Assembly (NCBI GenBank): GCA_044226525.1
Contig: JBGAGV010000030.1
Coordinates: forward strand, 1 to 64,000
Length of the DNA stretch: 64,000 nucleotides
Direction: 5' to 3'
Source: VFJQ01 sp044226525
GTDB lineage: Bacteria > Verrucomicrobiota > Verrucomicrobiia > Chthoniobacterales > Chthoniobacteraceae
A program made the translations under genes and the position numbers. The notes beneath the pieces were generated by a model. It searched no databases. It saw nothing but the letters and a program-made list of their open reading frames with translations, and had not been told where the DNA came from. Every line of letters begins with the position of its first letter. Position 1 is the stretch's first letter. Of the stretch, positions 7,929-16,103 are shown piece after piece.

Positions 7929-9830
7929 ATGCCGACGAAGACCGACACTCCAGTCCAGCCCGACGATACCGCCTTGTGGGCGATCCTCGAGAACACCGTT
8001 GCGGAGACGGGGGAACGTTATTTCGCGGGGCTGGTGCAGACGGTTTCGCGCGTGCTCGAAACGAGCGGCGCTTGGGTGACCGAATATTTTGAAGACTCGC
8101 GACGGCTGAAGGCCCTGGCGTTCTGGATGGATGGGAATTGGGTGCCGGATTACGAGACGCCCATCGAGGGCACCCCTTGTGAGCGGGTGATTGACTCGGC
8201 CACGCTGGTGCACTTCCCGGACCGGCTGCTGGAATTTTTCCCGGACGATCAGGAGATCCATCAAGGTGGGTTCGTCAGTTACCTCGGCTTGGCCTTGCGC
8301 GACATCGACGGACGGGTGCTCGGCCATCTGGCTGTCGTGCATCGCGAACCCATGCCCGAAAACCCACGAGCGCACGCTCTATTCCAGATTTTTGCGGAGC
8401 GCGCGGGAGCGGAATTGCGGCGCCTGCGGGCGGAGGCCGCCGTGCGGGAGCGGGAGGAAAAACTCAGCCGTGTGGTGAATGGGGCGCTGGACGCCATTGT
8501 GGAACTCGATCCGGATCTGGCGGTGACGCTGCTGAACCCGGCGGCGGAGAAATTGCTCGGCTGCGAATCGCGCCGGGCGGTCGGCCTCGATTTTCGCGAT
8601 TTTCTCTCGCCCGAAAGCGCGGAACGGCTCGCTGCGCTGGCGGCGGAAAATTCCGCGCCACAATGGATCGCCGGCGGACTGGAAGTCGTGCCGGCTGGCG
8701 GCGGAAAATTCGCGGCTGAGGCGACGCTGTCGGCCTTTGGCGTGCAGCGCCGGCGGTTCTTTGCCCTCGTGCTGCGCAATGTAAACGAACGGCTCGAAGC
8801 CGAGCGGCGCATCCATTCGCTCGCTGCGCAGGCGGAATATTTGCAGGAGGAGATTCGCGCGCAGCATCCGTTCGATGAAATCATCGGGCAGAGTGCGACC
8901 CTGCGGCAGGTGCTGCACGAGGTTCGGCAGGTGGCGGCGACGGATGCGACCGTGCTGATCACCGGCGAAACCGGCACGGGCAAGGAACTCTTCGCGCGAG
9001 CTATTCACGCGGAGAGCCGGCGGTGCGAGCAGCCGCTCATCGTGGTGAACTGTGCGGCGATCCCCGCGAGCCTGATCGAGAGCGAGTTTTTCGGCCACGA
9101 AAAGGGCGCGTTCACCGGCGCGACCTCGAAACGCGAAGGCCGTTTCGCGCTGGCGGACGGAGGGACCATTTTCCTCGACGAGATCGGTGAACTGCCCGTG
9201 GATCTGCAAGCCAAACTGCTGCGCGTGCTGCAGCAGGGCACCTTCGAGCCGGTGGGCAGTGCGCGCACGCAGACCGTCGATGTGCGGGTGATCGCGGCGA
9301 CGAATCGCCATCTGCGCGAGGAGGCCAGGGCGGGACGTTTCCGCGAGGATTTGTTTTATCGGCTGAACGTGTTCCCGATTCAGCTCCCGCCCTTGCGCGA
9401 GCGACCGGACGACATCCCGCGCCTGGCCGAGGCGTTCGCGCGTCGTTTTGCGCTGCGGCTTGGTAAGACGATCGCGCCGCTCTCGCCGGAGGCCGCGCGG
9501 CAATTGCAGGCTTATGCATGGCCGGGGAATGTGCGTGAACTGGAGAATGTGATCGAGCGTGCGGTCATCACCGCCGTGGGCGAGCGCATGAATCTGACAC
9601 GGGCCATTCCTGAGGTAGCGCCGCCCGCCAGCGAAGGCGCGCAGACCATCGACACGACGCGCACTTATAACGCCGAGGAAATGGTTGCCTTCGAGCGTGC
9701 GAATCTGGCGCGGGCGCTGGAAAAGTGTGGATGGCGTGTGGCGGGCGAGAGCGGAGCTGCGGCGTTGCTGGGGATGAAAGCATCTACGCTCAGTTCACGG
9801 ATGAAGGCGCTCGGAATCGAGCGACCTTAA
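7929..9830 (+). CDS. Sigma54-dependent activator with N-terminal GAF and PAS sensors
   Basis: A 633-residue enhancer-binding protein. Residues about 20-165 form a GAF-like domain, 180-290 a PAS domain, 315-545 the AAA+ domain and 585-633 a Fis-type HTH (ALLGMKASTLSSRMKALGI). Walker A is GETGTGKE (346-353), the sigma54-contact loop GAFTGA is intact (393-398), Walker B is GGTIFLDEIGEL (411-422) and R-finger region FREDLFYRLNVFP is present. There is no receiver domain, so activation is probably by direct ligand or partner sensing, as in FhlA/NorR-type regulators. The ATG at 7929 was chosen because the upstream frame is low-complexity and lies in the divergent region with cls. Its target promoters are not visible here. 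Confidence 0.9.
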   Translation: MPTKTDTPVQPDDTALWAILENTVAETGERYFAGLVQTVSRVLETSGAWVTEYFEDSRRLKALAFWMDGNWVPDYETPIEGTPCERVIDSATLVHFPDRLLEFFPDDQEIHQGGFVSYLGLALRDIDGRVLGHLAVVHREPMPENPRAHALFQIFAERAGAELRRLRAEAAVREREEKLSRVVNGALDAIVELDPDLAVTLLNPAAEKLLGCESRRAVGLDFRDFLSPESAERLAALAAENSAPQWIAGGLEVVPAGGGKFAAEATLSAFGVQRRRFFALVLRNVNERLEAERRIHSLAAQAEYLQEEIRAQHPFDEIIGQSATLRQVLHEVRQVAATDATVLITGETGTGKELFARAIHAESRRCEQPLIVVNCAAIPASLIESEFFGHEKGAFTGATSKREGRFALADGGTIFLDEIGELPVDLQAKLLRVLQQGTFEPVGSARTQTVDVRVIAATNRHLREEARAGRFREDLFYRLNVFPIQLPPLRERPDDIPRLAEAFARRFALRLGKTIAPLSPEAARQLQAYAWPGNVRELENVIERAVITAVGERMNLTRAIPEVAPPASEGAQTIDTTRTYNAEEMVAFERANLARALEKCGWRVAGESGAAALLGMKASTLSSRMKALGIERP

Positions 9831-10013
9831 AGGGCAGCTTTCCCTCGCGAGATTTCGTGAAAATTGCTCCCGAGATCTCGTGAGTCGCGAAAACTCGCGG
9901 CGTTTTGGCGGGGGTTGAATTGGTTTAAGTATCTTGAGATGAACGGCTTGAGTCTGTTGTTCGTGCGTGGCATACGCGGTGCAAAAGGGGCGCGGGTGAA
10001 ACCAGACCACCCT

Positions 10014-10319
10014 ATGTATTCGAAAGAAAATCTCGCCTCTCTCCCACAACTCCAAAACCTCGCGCCGGAAGTCGTGAATGCCTTCTGGGCTTTTGACAAA
10101 GCAGCCGTCGCCGACGGAGCGATTCCCGTTAAATACAAAGAGCTGATCGCCATCGGCGTCGCGCTCACGACGCAGTGTCCATATTGCATCGACATCCACA
10201 CCGGCAATGCCCGTCGGGCGGGGGCCACGGATGCCGAGATCGCCGAGACCGCGATGGTCGCGGCCGCCTTGCGCGCAGGAGCCGCCGTCACCCACGCCGC
10301 GCACGCGCTCCGAGCCTGA
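10014..10319 (+). CDS. Carboxymuconolactone decarboxylase/AhpD-family protein
   Basis: A 101-residue CMD-fold protein. The redox motif CPYCIDIH carries the CxxC plus His of the AhpD-like peroxidase subfamily, after the usual helix KYKELIAIGVALTTQ. Length matches the single-domain family when started at the ATG at 10014 (MYSKENLASL); the longer frame would add 50 unrelated residues. Likely role is thiol-dependent detoxification; the exact substrate is unknown. The methyltransferase gene begins 38 nt downstream on the same strand, so co-transcription is likely. Confidence 0.85.
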   Translation: MYSKENLASLPQLQNLAPEVVNAFWAFDKAAVADGAIPVKYKELIAIGVALTTQCPYCIDIHTGNARRAGATDAEIAETAMVAAALRAGAAVTHAAHALRA

Positions 10320-10357
10320 TTTCGCTCGACCTTCAACTTCACCGATCAACCGATTCC

Positions 10358-11134
10358 ATGAACACCAACGCCTCGCTTTTCCAACGTTCCCTCCTCCTTC
10401 TTTACGGCGTCATTTGCTACGCCGCCTTTACGGCTGTGAGTATCTATGCGGCTGGATTCCTCGGCAATTTCTGGGTTCCGAAATCCATCGATGCCGAGCC
10501 GGTGCTGCTGTTCTGGCAGGCGCTGCTCGTCAATCTCGGACTGCTCACGGTCTTTGCCATCCAGCATAGCGCGATGGCGCGGCCCGCGTTCAAGCGCTGG
10601 TGGAGGCGCTACGTGCCGGAGGCGGCGGAGCGCAGCACTTACGTGCTCTTTTCGAGCCTCGCGCTCGCGCTGCTCTTTGCCTGGTGGCAGCCGATGGGTG
10701 GTGTGATCTGGCGCGTCGAATCGCCCCTCGCTCGCGGCTTCATCCACGCGGTTTATGCGCTCGGCTGGGCGCTGGTGCTCTCGTCCACTTACCTGATCAA
10801 CCATTTCGATCTCTTCGGCCTGCGCCAGGTGTGGCTGCACTTCCGGCGGCGTCCTTACACGGCGCTCGGATTCGGAACGCCGGGGCTGTATCGATTCGTG
10901 CGGCACCCGATCTATGTGGGTTGGCTGCTCGCATTCTGGGCAACGCCAGCGATGACCGTGGCGCACCTGGTCTTCACGCTGGGAACCACGGCTTACATCC
11001 TTCTCGCGATTCGCTGGGAGGAGCGCGACCTCATCGACGCGCATGGCAAGGATTACCTCCGCTATCGCGAAACCGTGCCGATGCTCGTGCCTCGCACGCC
11101 GCGCAAAGCCGATGCACCCGCACAGTCCGCCTGA
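10358..11134 (+). CDS. mddA: Methanethiol S-methyltransferase-like membrane protein (MddA family)
   Basis: A 258-residue integral membrane methyltransferase of the NnrU/isoprenylcysteine methyltransferase fold. The layout resembles MddA, which methylates methanethiol to dimethyl sulfide with SAM (family knowledge): an N-terminal helix, the QHSAMARPAFKRWW loop, ERSTYVLFSSLALALL, NHFDLFGLRQVW, then the SAM-binding C-terminal RHPIYVGWLLAFWATPAMT and WEERDLIDAHGKDYLRYR. The start at 10358 gives the family length; the longer frame adds 61 non-homologous residues. Alternative: another thiol or phospholipid methyltransferase of the same fold. Confidence 0.75.
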   Translation: MNTNASLFQRSLLLLYGVICYAAFTAVSIYAAGFLGNFWVPKSIDAEPVLLFWQALLVNLGLLTVFAIQHSAMARPAFKRWWRRYVPEAAERSTYVLFSSLALALLFAWWQPMGGVIWRVESPLARGFIHAVYALGWALVLSSTYLINHFDLFGLRQVWLHFRRRPYTALGFGTPGLYRFVRHPIYVGWLLAFWATPAMTVAHLVFTLGTTAYILLAIRWEERDLIDAHGKDYLRYRETVPMLVPRTPRKADAPAQSA

Positions 11135-11178
11135 ACCTGCCAACGAGTTCCCGCTCCATCGCTCATTTGCAAAAAAAA

Positions 11179-11775
11179 ATGTCCGCACTCGCTATCCCTC
11201 CTTTCGTTCAAACGGTCGCCGCCCCGGAGGCCCAGATGGCCATCGCGCCGTTGGTTCTCGCCTTCGCCAACGACCCTGTCGTGCGCTGGATGTATCCCGG
11301 CGCGCATCAATACCGCACTTTCTTCCCGCAATTCGTCCGAGCCTTTGCCGGCCAGGCTTTTGCGCTCGGCACCGCGCAGGCGGTCGGTGAATTCCATGGC
11401 AGCGCCCTGTGGCTCCCACCCGAAGTGTTGCCGAATGAAGAAGTCGTTGGGCCGTTGTTGCAGGAAACTGTGAACCCAGAGCGGCAGGAAGATCTGTTTG
11501 TGTTGCTCGAACGGATGGGAGCGCATCATCCGAGCATGCCGCACTGGTATCTGCCGTTGATCGGCGTCGATCCGCGCCACCAGCGGATCGGACTGGGTTC
11601 TGTCCTGCTCGAATCGATGCTCTCGGTGTGCGATCGGCAGGGATTCCCGGCGTATCTCGAAGCGACCCACGAAATGAACATGGCGCTCTACGAACGGCAT
11701 GGTTTTGCGGTCGGCGGCGTCCTTCAGGTGGGGTCGTCGCCGAAGCTTTTTTCCATGGTGCGGGAGCCTCGGTAA
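11179..11775 (+). CDS. GNAT-family N-acetyltransferase
   Basis: A 198-residue acetyltransferase. The acetyl-CoA pyrophosphate loop is visible as VDPRHQRIGLGSVLLESML, followed by the usual YLEATHEMNMALYERHGF strand-helix pattern with the Tyr/Asn-rich motif B. The N-terminal half (FANDPVVRWMYP, YRTFFPQFVRAF) matches a subgroup of uncharacterised GNATs. The start is the ATG at 11179, right after a run of A; the reading frame is open much further upstream only through the mddA gene. The acceptor substrate is not predictable from sequence. Confidence 0.85.
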   Translation: MSALAIPPFVQTVAAPEAQMAIAPLVLAFANDPVVRWMYPGAHQYRTFFPQFVRAFAGQAFALGTAQAVGEFHGSALWLPPEVLPNEEVVGPLLQETVNPERQEDLFVLLERMGAHHPSMPHWYLPLIGVDPRHQRIGLGSVLLESMLSVCDRQGFPAYLEATHEMNMALYERHGFAVGGVLQVGSSPKLFSMVREPR

Positions 11776-11859
11776 GTGGGATCCCTGCGGGTTTCTCCGC
11801 AGGGGAAATACATAATCACCCCCCGTCGGTTTGGTGTGAACGGCGCTCTTTTCAGAAGC

Positions 11860-12246
11860 ATGAATAGACGAGTTCTCATTATCGACGACAGCCCGGCGAC
11901 GACTCTGACGACGCGCCTTCTTCTCCAAAAACTTGGCAGCTTTGAAGTGTGCGAAGAAAACCACCCCCGCCGGGCGGTGGCCACGGCGCGCGGATTCCAG
12001 CCGGATGTGATCCTGCTTGATTTAACCATGCCGGACCTCGACGGCGGCTGTGTCGCGCAGCTCCTCGAGTCCGACCCCGCGCTCGCGAATGTTCCGATCA
12101 TTTTCTTCACCGCCGCGATCGAGCCGGACGAAGTGGAGCGATTGCATGGCACGTGGGGTGGCATGCGTTTTATCTCAAAACCGATGCGGCCCAAGGCGAT
12201 GATGCGAACGCTGGCCGATGCGCTGGCCGAGAGCGGGCGCAATTAA
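11860..12246 (+). CDS. Single-domain response regulator
   Basis: A 128-residue stand-alone receiver. Acidic pocket DD in VLIIDDSPATT, phospho-acceptor Asp in LLDLTMPDLDG, Thr in FFTAAIE and Lys in FISKPMRPK are all present. No output domain follows. The ATG at 11860 directly precedes the first beta strand (MNRRVLIIDDS); a longer frame adds 28 residues with no fold. It lies just ahead of two giant hybrid kinases in the same direction and could be a phosphate sink or relay partner (inference). Confidence 0.9.
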   Translation: MNRRVLIIDDSPATTLTTRLLLQKLGSFEVCEENHPRRAVATARGFQPDVILLDLTMPDLDGGCVAQLLESDPALANVPIIFFTAAIEPDEVERLHGTWGGMRFISKPMRPKAMMRTLADALAESGRN

Positions 12247-12348
12247 AGCATCGGGTTTTGCTGGAAGAGGTCGGTCCGCTCGGTGGGGTGAGTAGGGGAT
12301 TTTGCCTACTGGACGGGGAATTTCCTCCGTTTAGTCTCGGCACGCGTT

Positions 12349-15300
12349 ATGACCTCCCGGTCCGGTTTCCAACCTGCGGCGTTTATGGGCGGTGCTGCCT
12401 TGGTGGTGGCCGTGATGGTGGCGTCTTTTGGGACGGTAGGTTTACTAGGTTGGGCCACGGGAATTCCCGGGTTGGCGGGTTTCGGTCTGGGTGGGGAAAC
12501 GATGAAGCCAAACACCGCTTTCGGCTTCATGCTGGCGGGGTTGGGGCTGTTTCTTCTGCGTGAGGAAAAGGCGGCTCCACGGCTGCGAAACCTCGGGCTC
12601 GGTTGCTCCGTCGCCCTGCTTGCTCTGGGGTTGCTGACGATGGGCGAGCACGCTTTCGGCTGGAACCTCGGGTTCGATGAAATGCTGGCGCGCGATTCGA
12701 GCCTGCCGCGGGAGTCGTTTCCCGCGCGGATGACGCCGCTGTCGGCGGTGAATCTCGTCATGATTGGCTTCGCGCTGATCTTCCTCCGCGTGGAAATGAT
12801 CTGGCCCATGCAGGCGTGCGCTTTCGCGGTGGGATTGCTGAGCCTTTTTGGAGTGAGCCGCTCGATCCATGTCACCGGGAGCTCCGAGGGGATGCAGATT
12901 CTTTCCGCGGAGGCGCTGCATACGATGGCGGGTTTCATTTTGCTGGCGATCGGCTTGCAATGCGCCCGGCCGAACAAGGGGTGGATGGCGACCGTGAACC
13001 CGGAGCGAGCGGGAAGCAGCATGGCGCTGCGTTTGTTGATCGCTGCGGCGCTGATGCCGCTCGTGCTGGGGGCTCTGCGTGGCCGGTGGCAGGAGGCGGG
13101 CGGCTTTGGTTCGGAACTCGGGATTGCGCTCTTCGCGGCGGTGGGCGTCGCAATTTTTACGGCATTGATCTGGTTCAACGCGCATACCCTCAACGCGGTG
13201 CAGGAAAAGGTGCTGCACCGCGAGCGGCTCTATTTGGTGCTGAGCCAGTGCAATCAGAGCATCGTGCACATCCCGGATCGTGCGGCGCTGTTCGACCGGA
13301 TTTGCGAAATCGCGGTCGATCTCGGAAAGTTTCGCATGGCGTGGATCGGTCTTGCCGATCGGGTGGAGCAGCGCGTGCGACCGGTGGCTTGCCGGGGGGC
13401 CGATGAAGGATTTCTCCAGCAGGCCATCTTTTCCCTGCGTGATGAACCCGCGGGGCGGGTGCCCGCCGCCGTCGCCATCCGTGAAGGCCGGGCCGTGGTG
13501 GCGAATCGCGTGGAGAGCGATCCGCGCATGGCGCCGCTCCGCACCGAAGCGCTGCGGCGCGGCTACCGTTCCGCCGCCGCGTTTCCGCTGCGCAACAACG
13601 GGGATGTGATCGGATGTTTCGTTCTCTATTCGGCGGAGCCGGGCTTTTTCAACGAGGAGGAAGTGAAGCTGCTCGATGAAGTAGCAGGTGACGTCTCCTT
13701 CGCGCTCCGGCAGATGGAAAACGAGGCCCGGCGCCGCCTGGCGGAGGAGGAACGCGTGCGGCTGGATCGCGAGTTGCGCCTGATATTCGACTCCGTGCCG
13801 GCGATGATTTTTTACAAGGACCTCCAGCATCGCCTGGTGCGTGCCAATGCGGAGATGGTGCGGACGCTCGGACGACCGGCGGAAGAACTGATCGGCAAAA
13901 CCGATGCCGAACTCGGCACGCCTTACGCCGAGCAATACGCGAAAGACGAGGACGAGATCGCCGCGACCGGCCAGCCGAAGATCGGTTTCATCGAGCCGCT
14001 GATGACTCCGAGCGGCCAGCGGTGGCTCCAGACCGACAAGGTGCCGTTGCGCGATGAAGCGGGCAATATCACCGGGTTCATCGCCCTGGCGATCGACATC
14101 ACCGAGCGCAAGCGCATGGAGGAAGCATTGCGCGCGAGCGAGGCGGAATTTCGTGCGAGCTTTCTCTCGATGGCGGTGGGACAGGTGCAGGCCGATCCCG
14201 TGTCGGGGCGTTATTTGCGGGTGAACCCGAAGTTCTGCGAAATCACCGGATACTCGGAGGAAGAGTTGCTCGGCATGACTTTCTACGAGCTGACGCATCC
14301 CGCGGATCGCGCGGCCGACACGGCGGCTCATCGGCGGATGGTGAGCGGGGAAATGCCGCAGCTGGAGCGAGAAAAGCGCTACCTTCGCAAGGACGGACGC
14401 CCTGTATGGGTAAGCATCAATGCGACGCTCATCCACAATGAAGCGGGCCGTCCGGTGCGCACGCTGGCGGTAATTCAGGACATCACGGAACGCAAACGTG
14501 CCGACGCCGCGCGCCTGTCGGCGGAAGCGAAGTTTCGGCGGCTGGTCGAGCAGTCGCTCACTGGCATCTACGTCATCCAGGACGACCGCTTCGTTTATGC
14601 CAACCCGAAGATGGAGGAGATCCTCGGTTACTCCGCGCAGGAACTGGCCGCGCGACCGTTGCTCGATTTCATTGCGGAGGAAGATCGCCCGACGGTGCAG
14701 CAGAACATTCGGCGCCGTCTGGATGGCTCAGTGGACAATGTGCGCTACGCGCTGCGCATGGTGCGCAAGGATGGGGTGATCGTGCACGTGGAGGCGCACG
14801 GCGGACGGGCGGAATACAACGGTCGTGCGGCTATTCTCGGCTCGCTGCTGGACGTGAGCGAGCGCAAGAACCTCGAGGACAAGCTGCTCCAGTCGCAGAA
14901 GATGGAAGCGGTCGGCCAGTTGGCCGGCGGCATCGCGCACGATTTCAACAACCTGCTCACGGCCATCCTCGGCAACGTGCGCCTCGCCATGGACGATCTC
15001 CCGACCGATCATCCCGCGCTGGAAAGCGTGCAAGAGATCGAGATCGCCAGCGCGCGGGCCGTCGATCTGGTGCGTCGGATTCTGACGTTTAGCCGCCAGC
15101 AGCCGGCCGAGCGCGAACCCGTGGCGTTGCGCGTGGTTGTGGAAGAGGCGCTCAAGCTGTTGCGGGCTACGCTTCCAGCGAGCATCGAGATTCGCGCGCA
15201 ATTCGCCGGTTCGCCCACCGTGCTTGCGGATGCGACGCAGATTCATCAGGTGATCATGAATCTCGGCACGAATGCGGGCCACGCCATGAAGGGACGCGGC

Positions 15301-16035
15301 GCGCTGGAGGTGAGCATCGCTACGGTCGAGTTTACCGCTGAAGAAGCGCGCGCGTCGGCGGAATTGGACGAAGGGCGCTACGTGCGGCTGTCGGTGAGCG
15401 ACGATGGCTGCGGGATGGACCAGGCCACCGTCGCGCGCATCTTCGAGCCGTTTTTCACCACCAAGCCGCTGGGTGAAGGCACCGGTCTCGGCCTTTCCGT
15501 CGTGCACGGCATCATGAAAAACCACGACGGTGCGATCACGGTTTATAGCGAACCGGGCAAAGGCACCGTCTTCCATCTCTATTTCCCGGTCCATGGCGGC
15601 GCGATAAAACCGGTGCCACTCACCCAGCGCCAGGCGGTGCGGGGGGCTGGCGAACACATCCTCTTTGTGGACGACGAAGAGCAGCTCGTGGTGCTCGCGA
15701 GCGAAATGCTCAAGCGCCTGGGTTATCGCGTGAGTGCCTTCAATCGGCCTCGCAAGGCCCTCGCCGCATTTCAGGCGGATCCGAAATCGTTCGACCTCGT
15801 CGTGAGCGACCTGTCGATGCCGGAGATGATCGGTCCCGAGCTGGCGCAGGAAATTCTGCGGATCCGGCCCGATATCCCGATCGTGATCGCCACGGGTTAC
15901 ATTCGACCCGAGGATACAGAGCGGGTGCGCGCTGTCGGGGTGAAGGCGCTCGTGCTGAAACCCAACACCGTCGAGGAGATGGCACCGATGTTCCACCGCA
16001 TCCTCGCGGAGACCGGCGTGGCGAAGAAAGAGTGA
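12349..16035 (+). CDS. Hybrid sensor histidine kinase: membrane domain, GAF, three PAS, HisKA, HATPase, receiver
   Basis: A 1228-residue protein. Residues about 10-280 contain seven to eight hydrophobic helices (GGAALVVAVMVASFGTVGLL, NLVMIGFALIFL and others) forming an integral membrane sensor. A GAF domain follows at about 310-455, then three PAS/PAC modules at about 470-840, each ending in a typical ITERKR-type linker. The HisKA domain has phospho-acceptor H864 in GGIAHDFNNLL; the ATPase has the N box (IMNLGTNAGHAM), DDGCGM, and GLGLSVVHG. A C-terminal receiver has its phospho-acceptor at D1154 (VVSDLSMPE). The next gene begins just downstream, but a strong terminator lies between them, so the two kinases may be separately controlled. 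Confidence 0.93.
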   Translation: MTSRSGFQPAAFMGGAALVVAVMVASFGTVGLLGWATGIPGLAGFGLGGETMKPNTAFGFMLAGLGLFLLREEKAAPRLRNLGLGCSVALLALGLLTMGEHAFGWNLGFDEMLARDSSLPRESFPARMTPLSAVNLVMIGFALIFLRVEMIWPMQACAFAVGLLSLFGVSRSIHVTGSSEGMQILSAEALHTMAGFILLAIGLQCARPNKGWMATVNPERAGSSMALRLLIAAALMPLVLGALRGRWQEAGGFGSELGIALFAAVGVAIFTALIWFNAHTLNAVQEKVLHRERLYLVLSQCNQSIVHIPDRAALFDRICEIAVDLGKFRMAWIGLADRVEQRVRPVACRGADEGFLQQAIFSLRDEPAGRVPAAVAIREGRAVVANRVESDPRMAPLRTEALRRGYRSAAAFPLRNNGDVIGCFVLYSAEPGFFNEEEVKLLDEVAGDVSFALRQMENEARRRLAEEERVRLDRELRLIFDSVPAMIFYKDLQHRLVRANAEMVRTLGRPAEELIGKTDAELGTPYAEQYAKDEDEIAATGQPKIGFIEPLMTPSGQRWLQTDKVPLRDEAGNITGFIALAIDITERKRMEEALRASEAEFRASFLSMAVGQVQADPVSGRYLRVNPKFCEITGYSEEELLGMTFYELTHPADRAADTAAHRRMVSGEMPQLEREKRYLRKDGRPVWVSINATLIHNEAGRPVRTLAVIQDITERKRADAARLSAEAKFRRLVEQSLTGIYVIQDDRFVYANPKMEEILGYSAQELAARPLLDFIAEEDRPTVQQNIRRRLDGSVDNVRYALRMVRKDGVIVHVEAHGGRAEYNGRAAILGSLLDVSERKNLEDKLLQSQKMEAVGQLAGGIAHDFNNLLTAILGNVRLAMDDLPTDHPALESVQEIEIASARAVDLVRRILTFSRQQPAEREPVALRVVVEEALKLLRATLPASIEIRAQFAGSPTVLADATQIHQVIMNLGTNAGHAMKGRGALEVSIATVEFTAEEARASAELDEGRYVRLSVSDDGCGMDQATVARIFEPFFTTKPLGEGTGLGLSVVHGIMKNHDGAITVYSEPGKGTVFHLYFPVHGGAIKPVPLTQRQAVRGAGEHILFVDDEEQLVVLASEMLKRLGYRVSAFNRPRKALAAFQADPKSFDLVVSDLSMPEMIGPELAQEILRIRPDIPIVIATGYIRPEDTERVRAVGVKALVLKPNTVEEMAPMFHRILAETGVAKKE

Positions 16036-16044
16036 TCGGTGCGG

Positions 16045-16075
16045 GCCAGCCGTGTGGTCGATGTGGCTGGCTTTT
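16045..16075 (+). terminator. Rho-independent terminator between the two hybrid kinases
   Basis: A perfect 7-bp stem GCCAGCC (16045-16051) and GGCTGGC (16065-16071), loop 13 nt, is followed at once by TTTT. It begins 10 nt after the stop codon of the first kinase. This placement argues for termination or attenuation before the second kinase, whose ribosome-binding site AAGGAG lies at 16092-16097. Confidence 0.65.
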
Positions 16076-16103
16076 AAGAAAGACGGAAGTTAAGGAGTTG
16101 GGG

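Noticed and set aside
12247..12348. Two short hairpins as terminators in front of the first hybrid kinase
   Set aside because: Stems are short or mismatched and lack U-runs; not strong enough to call.
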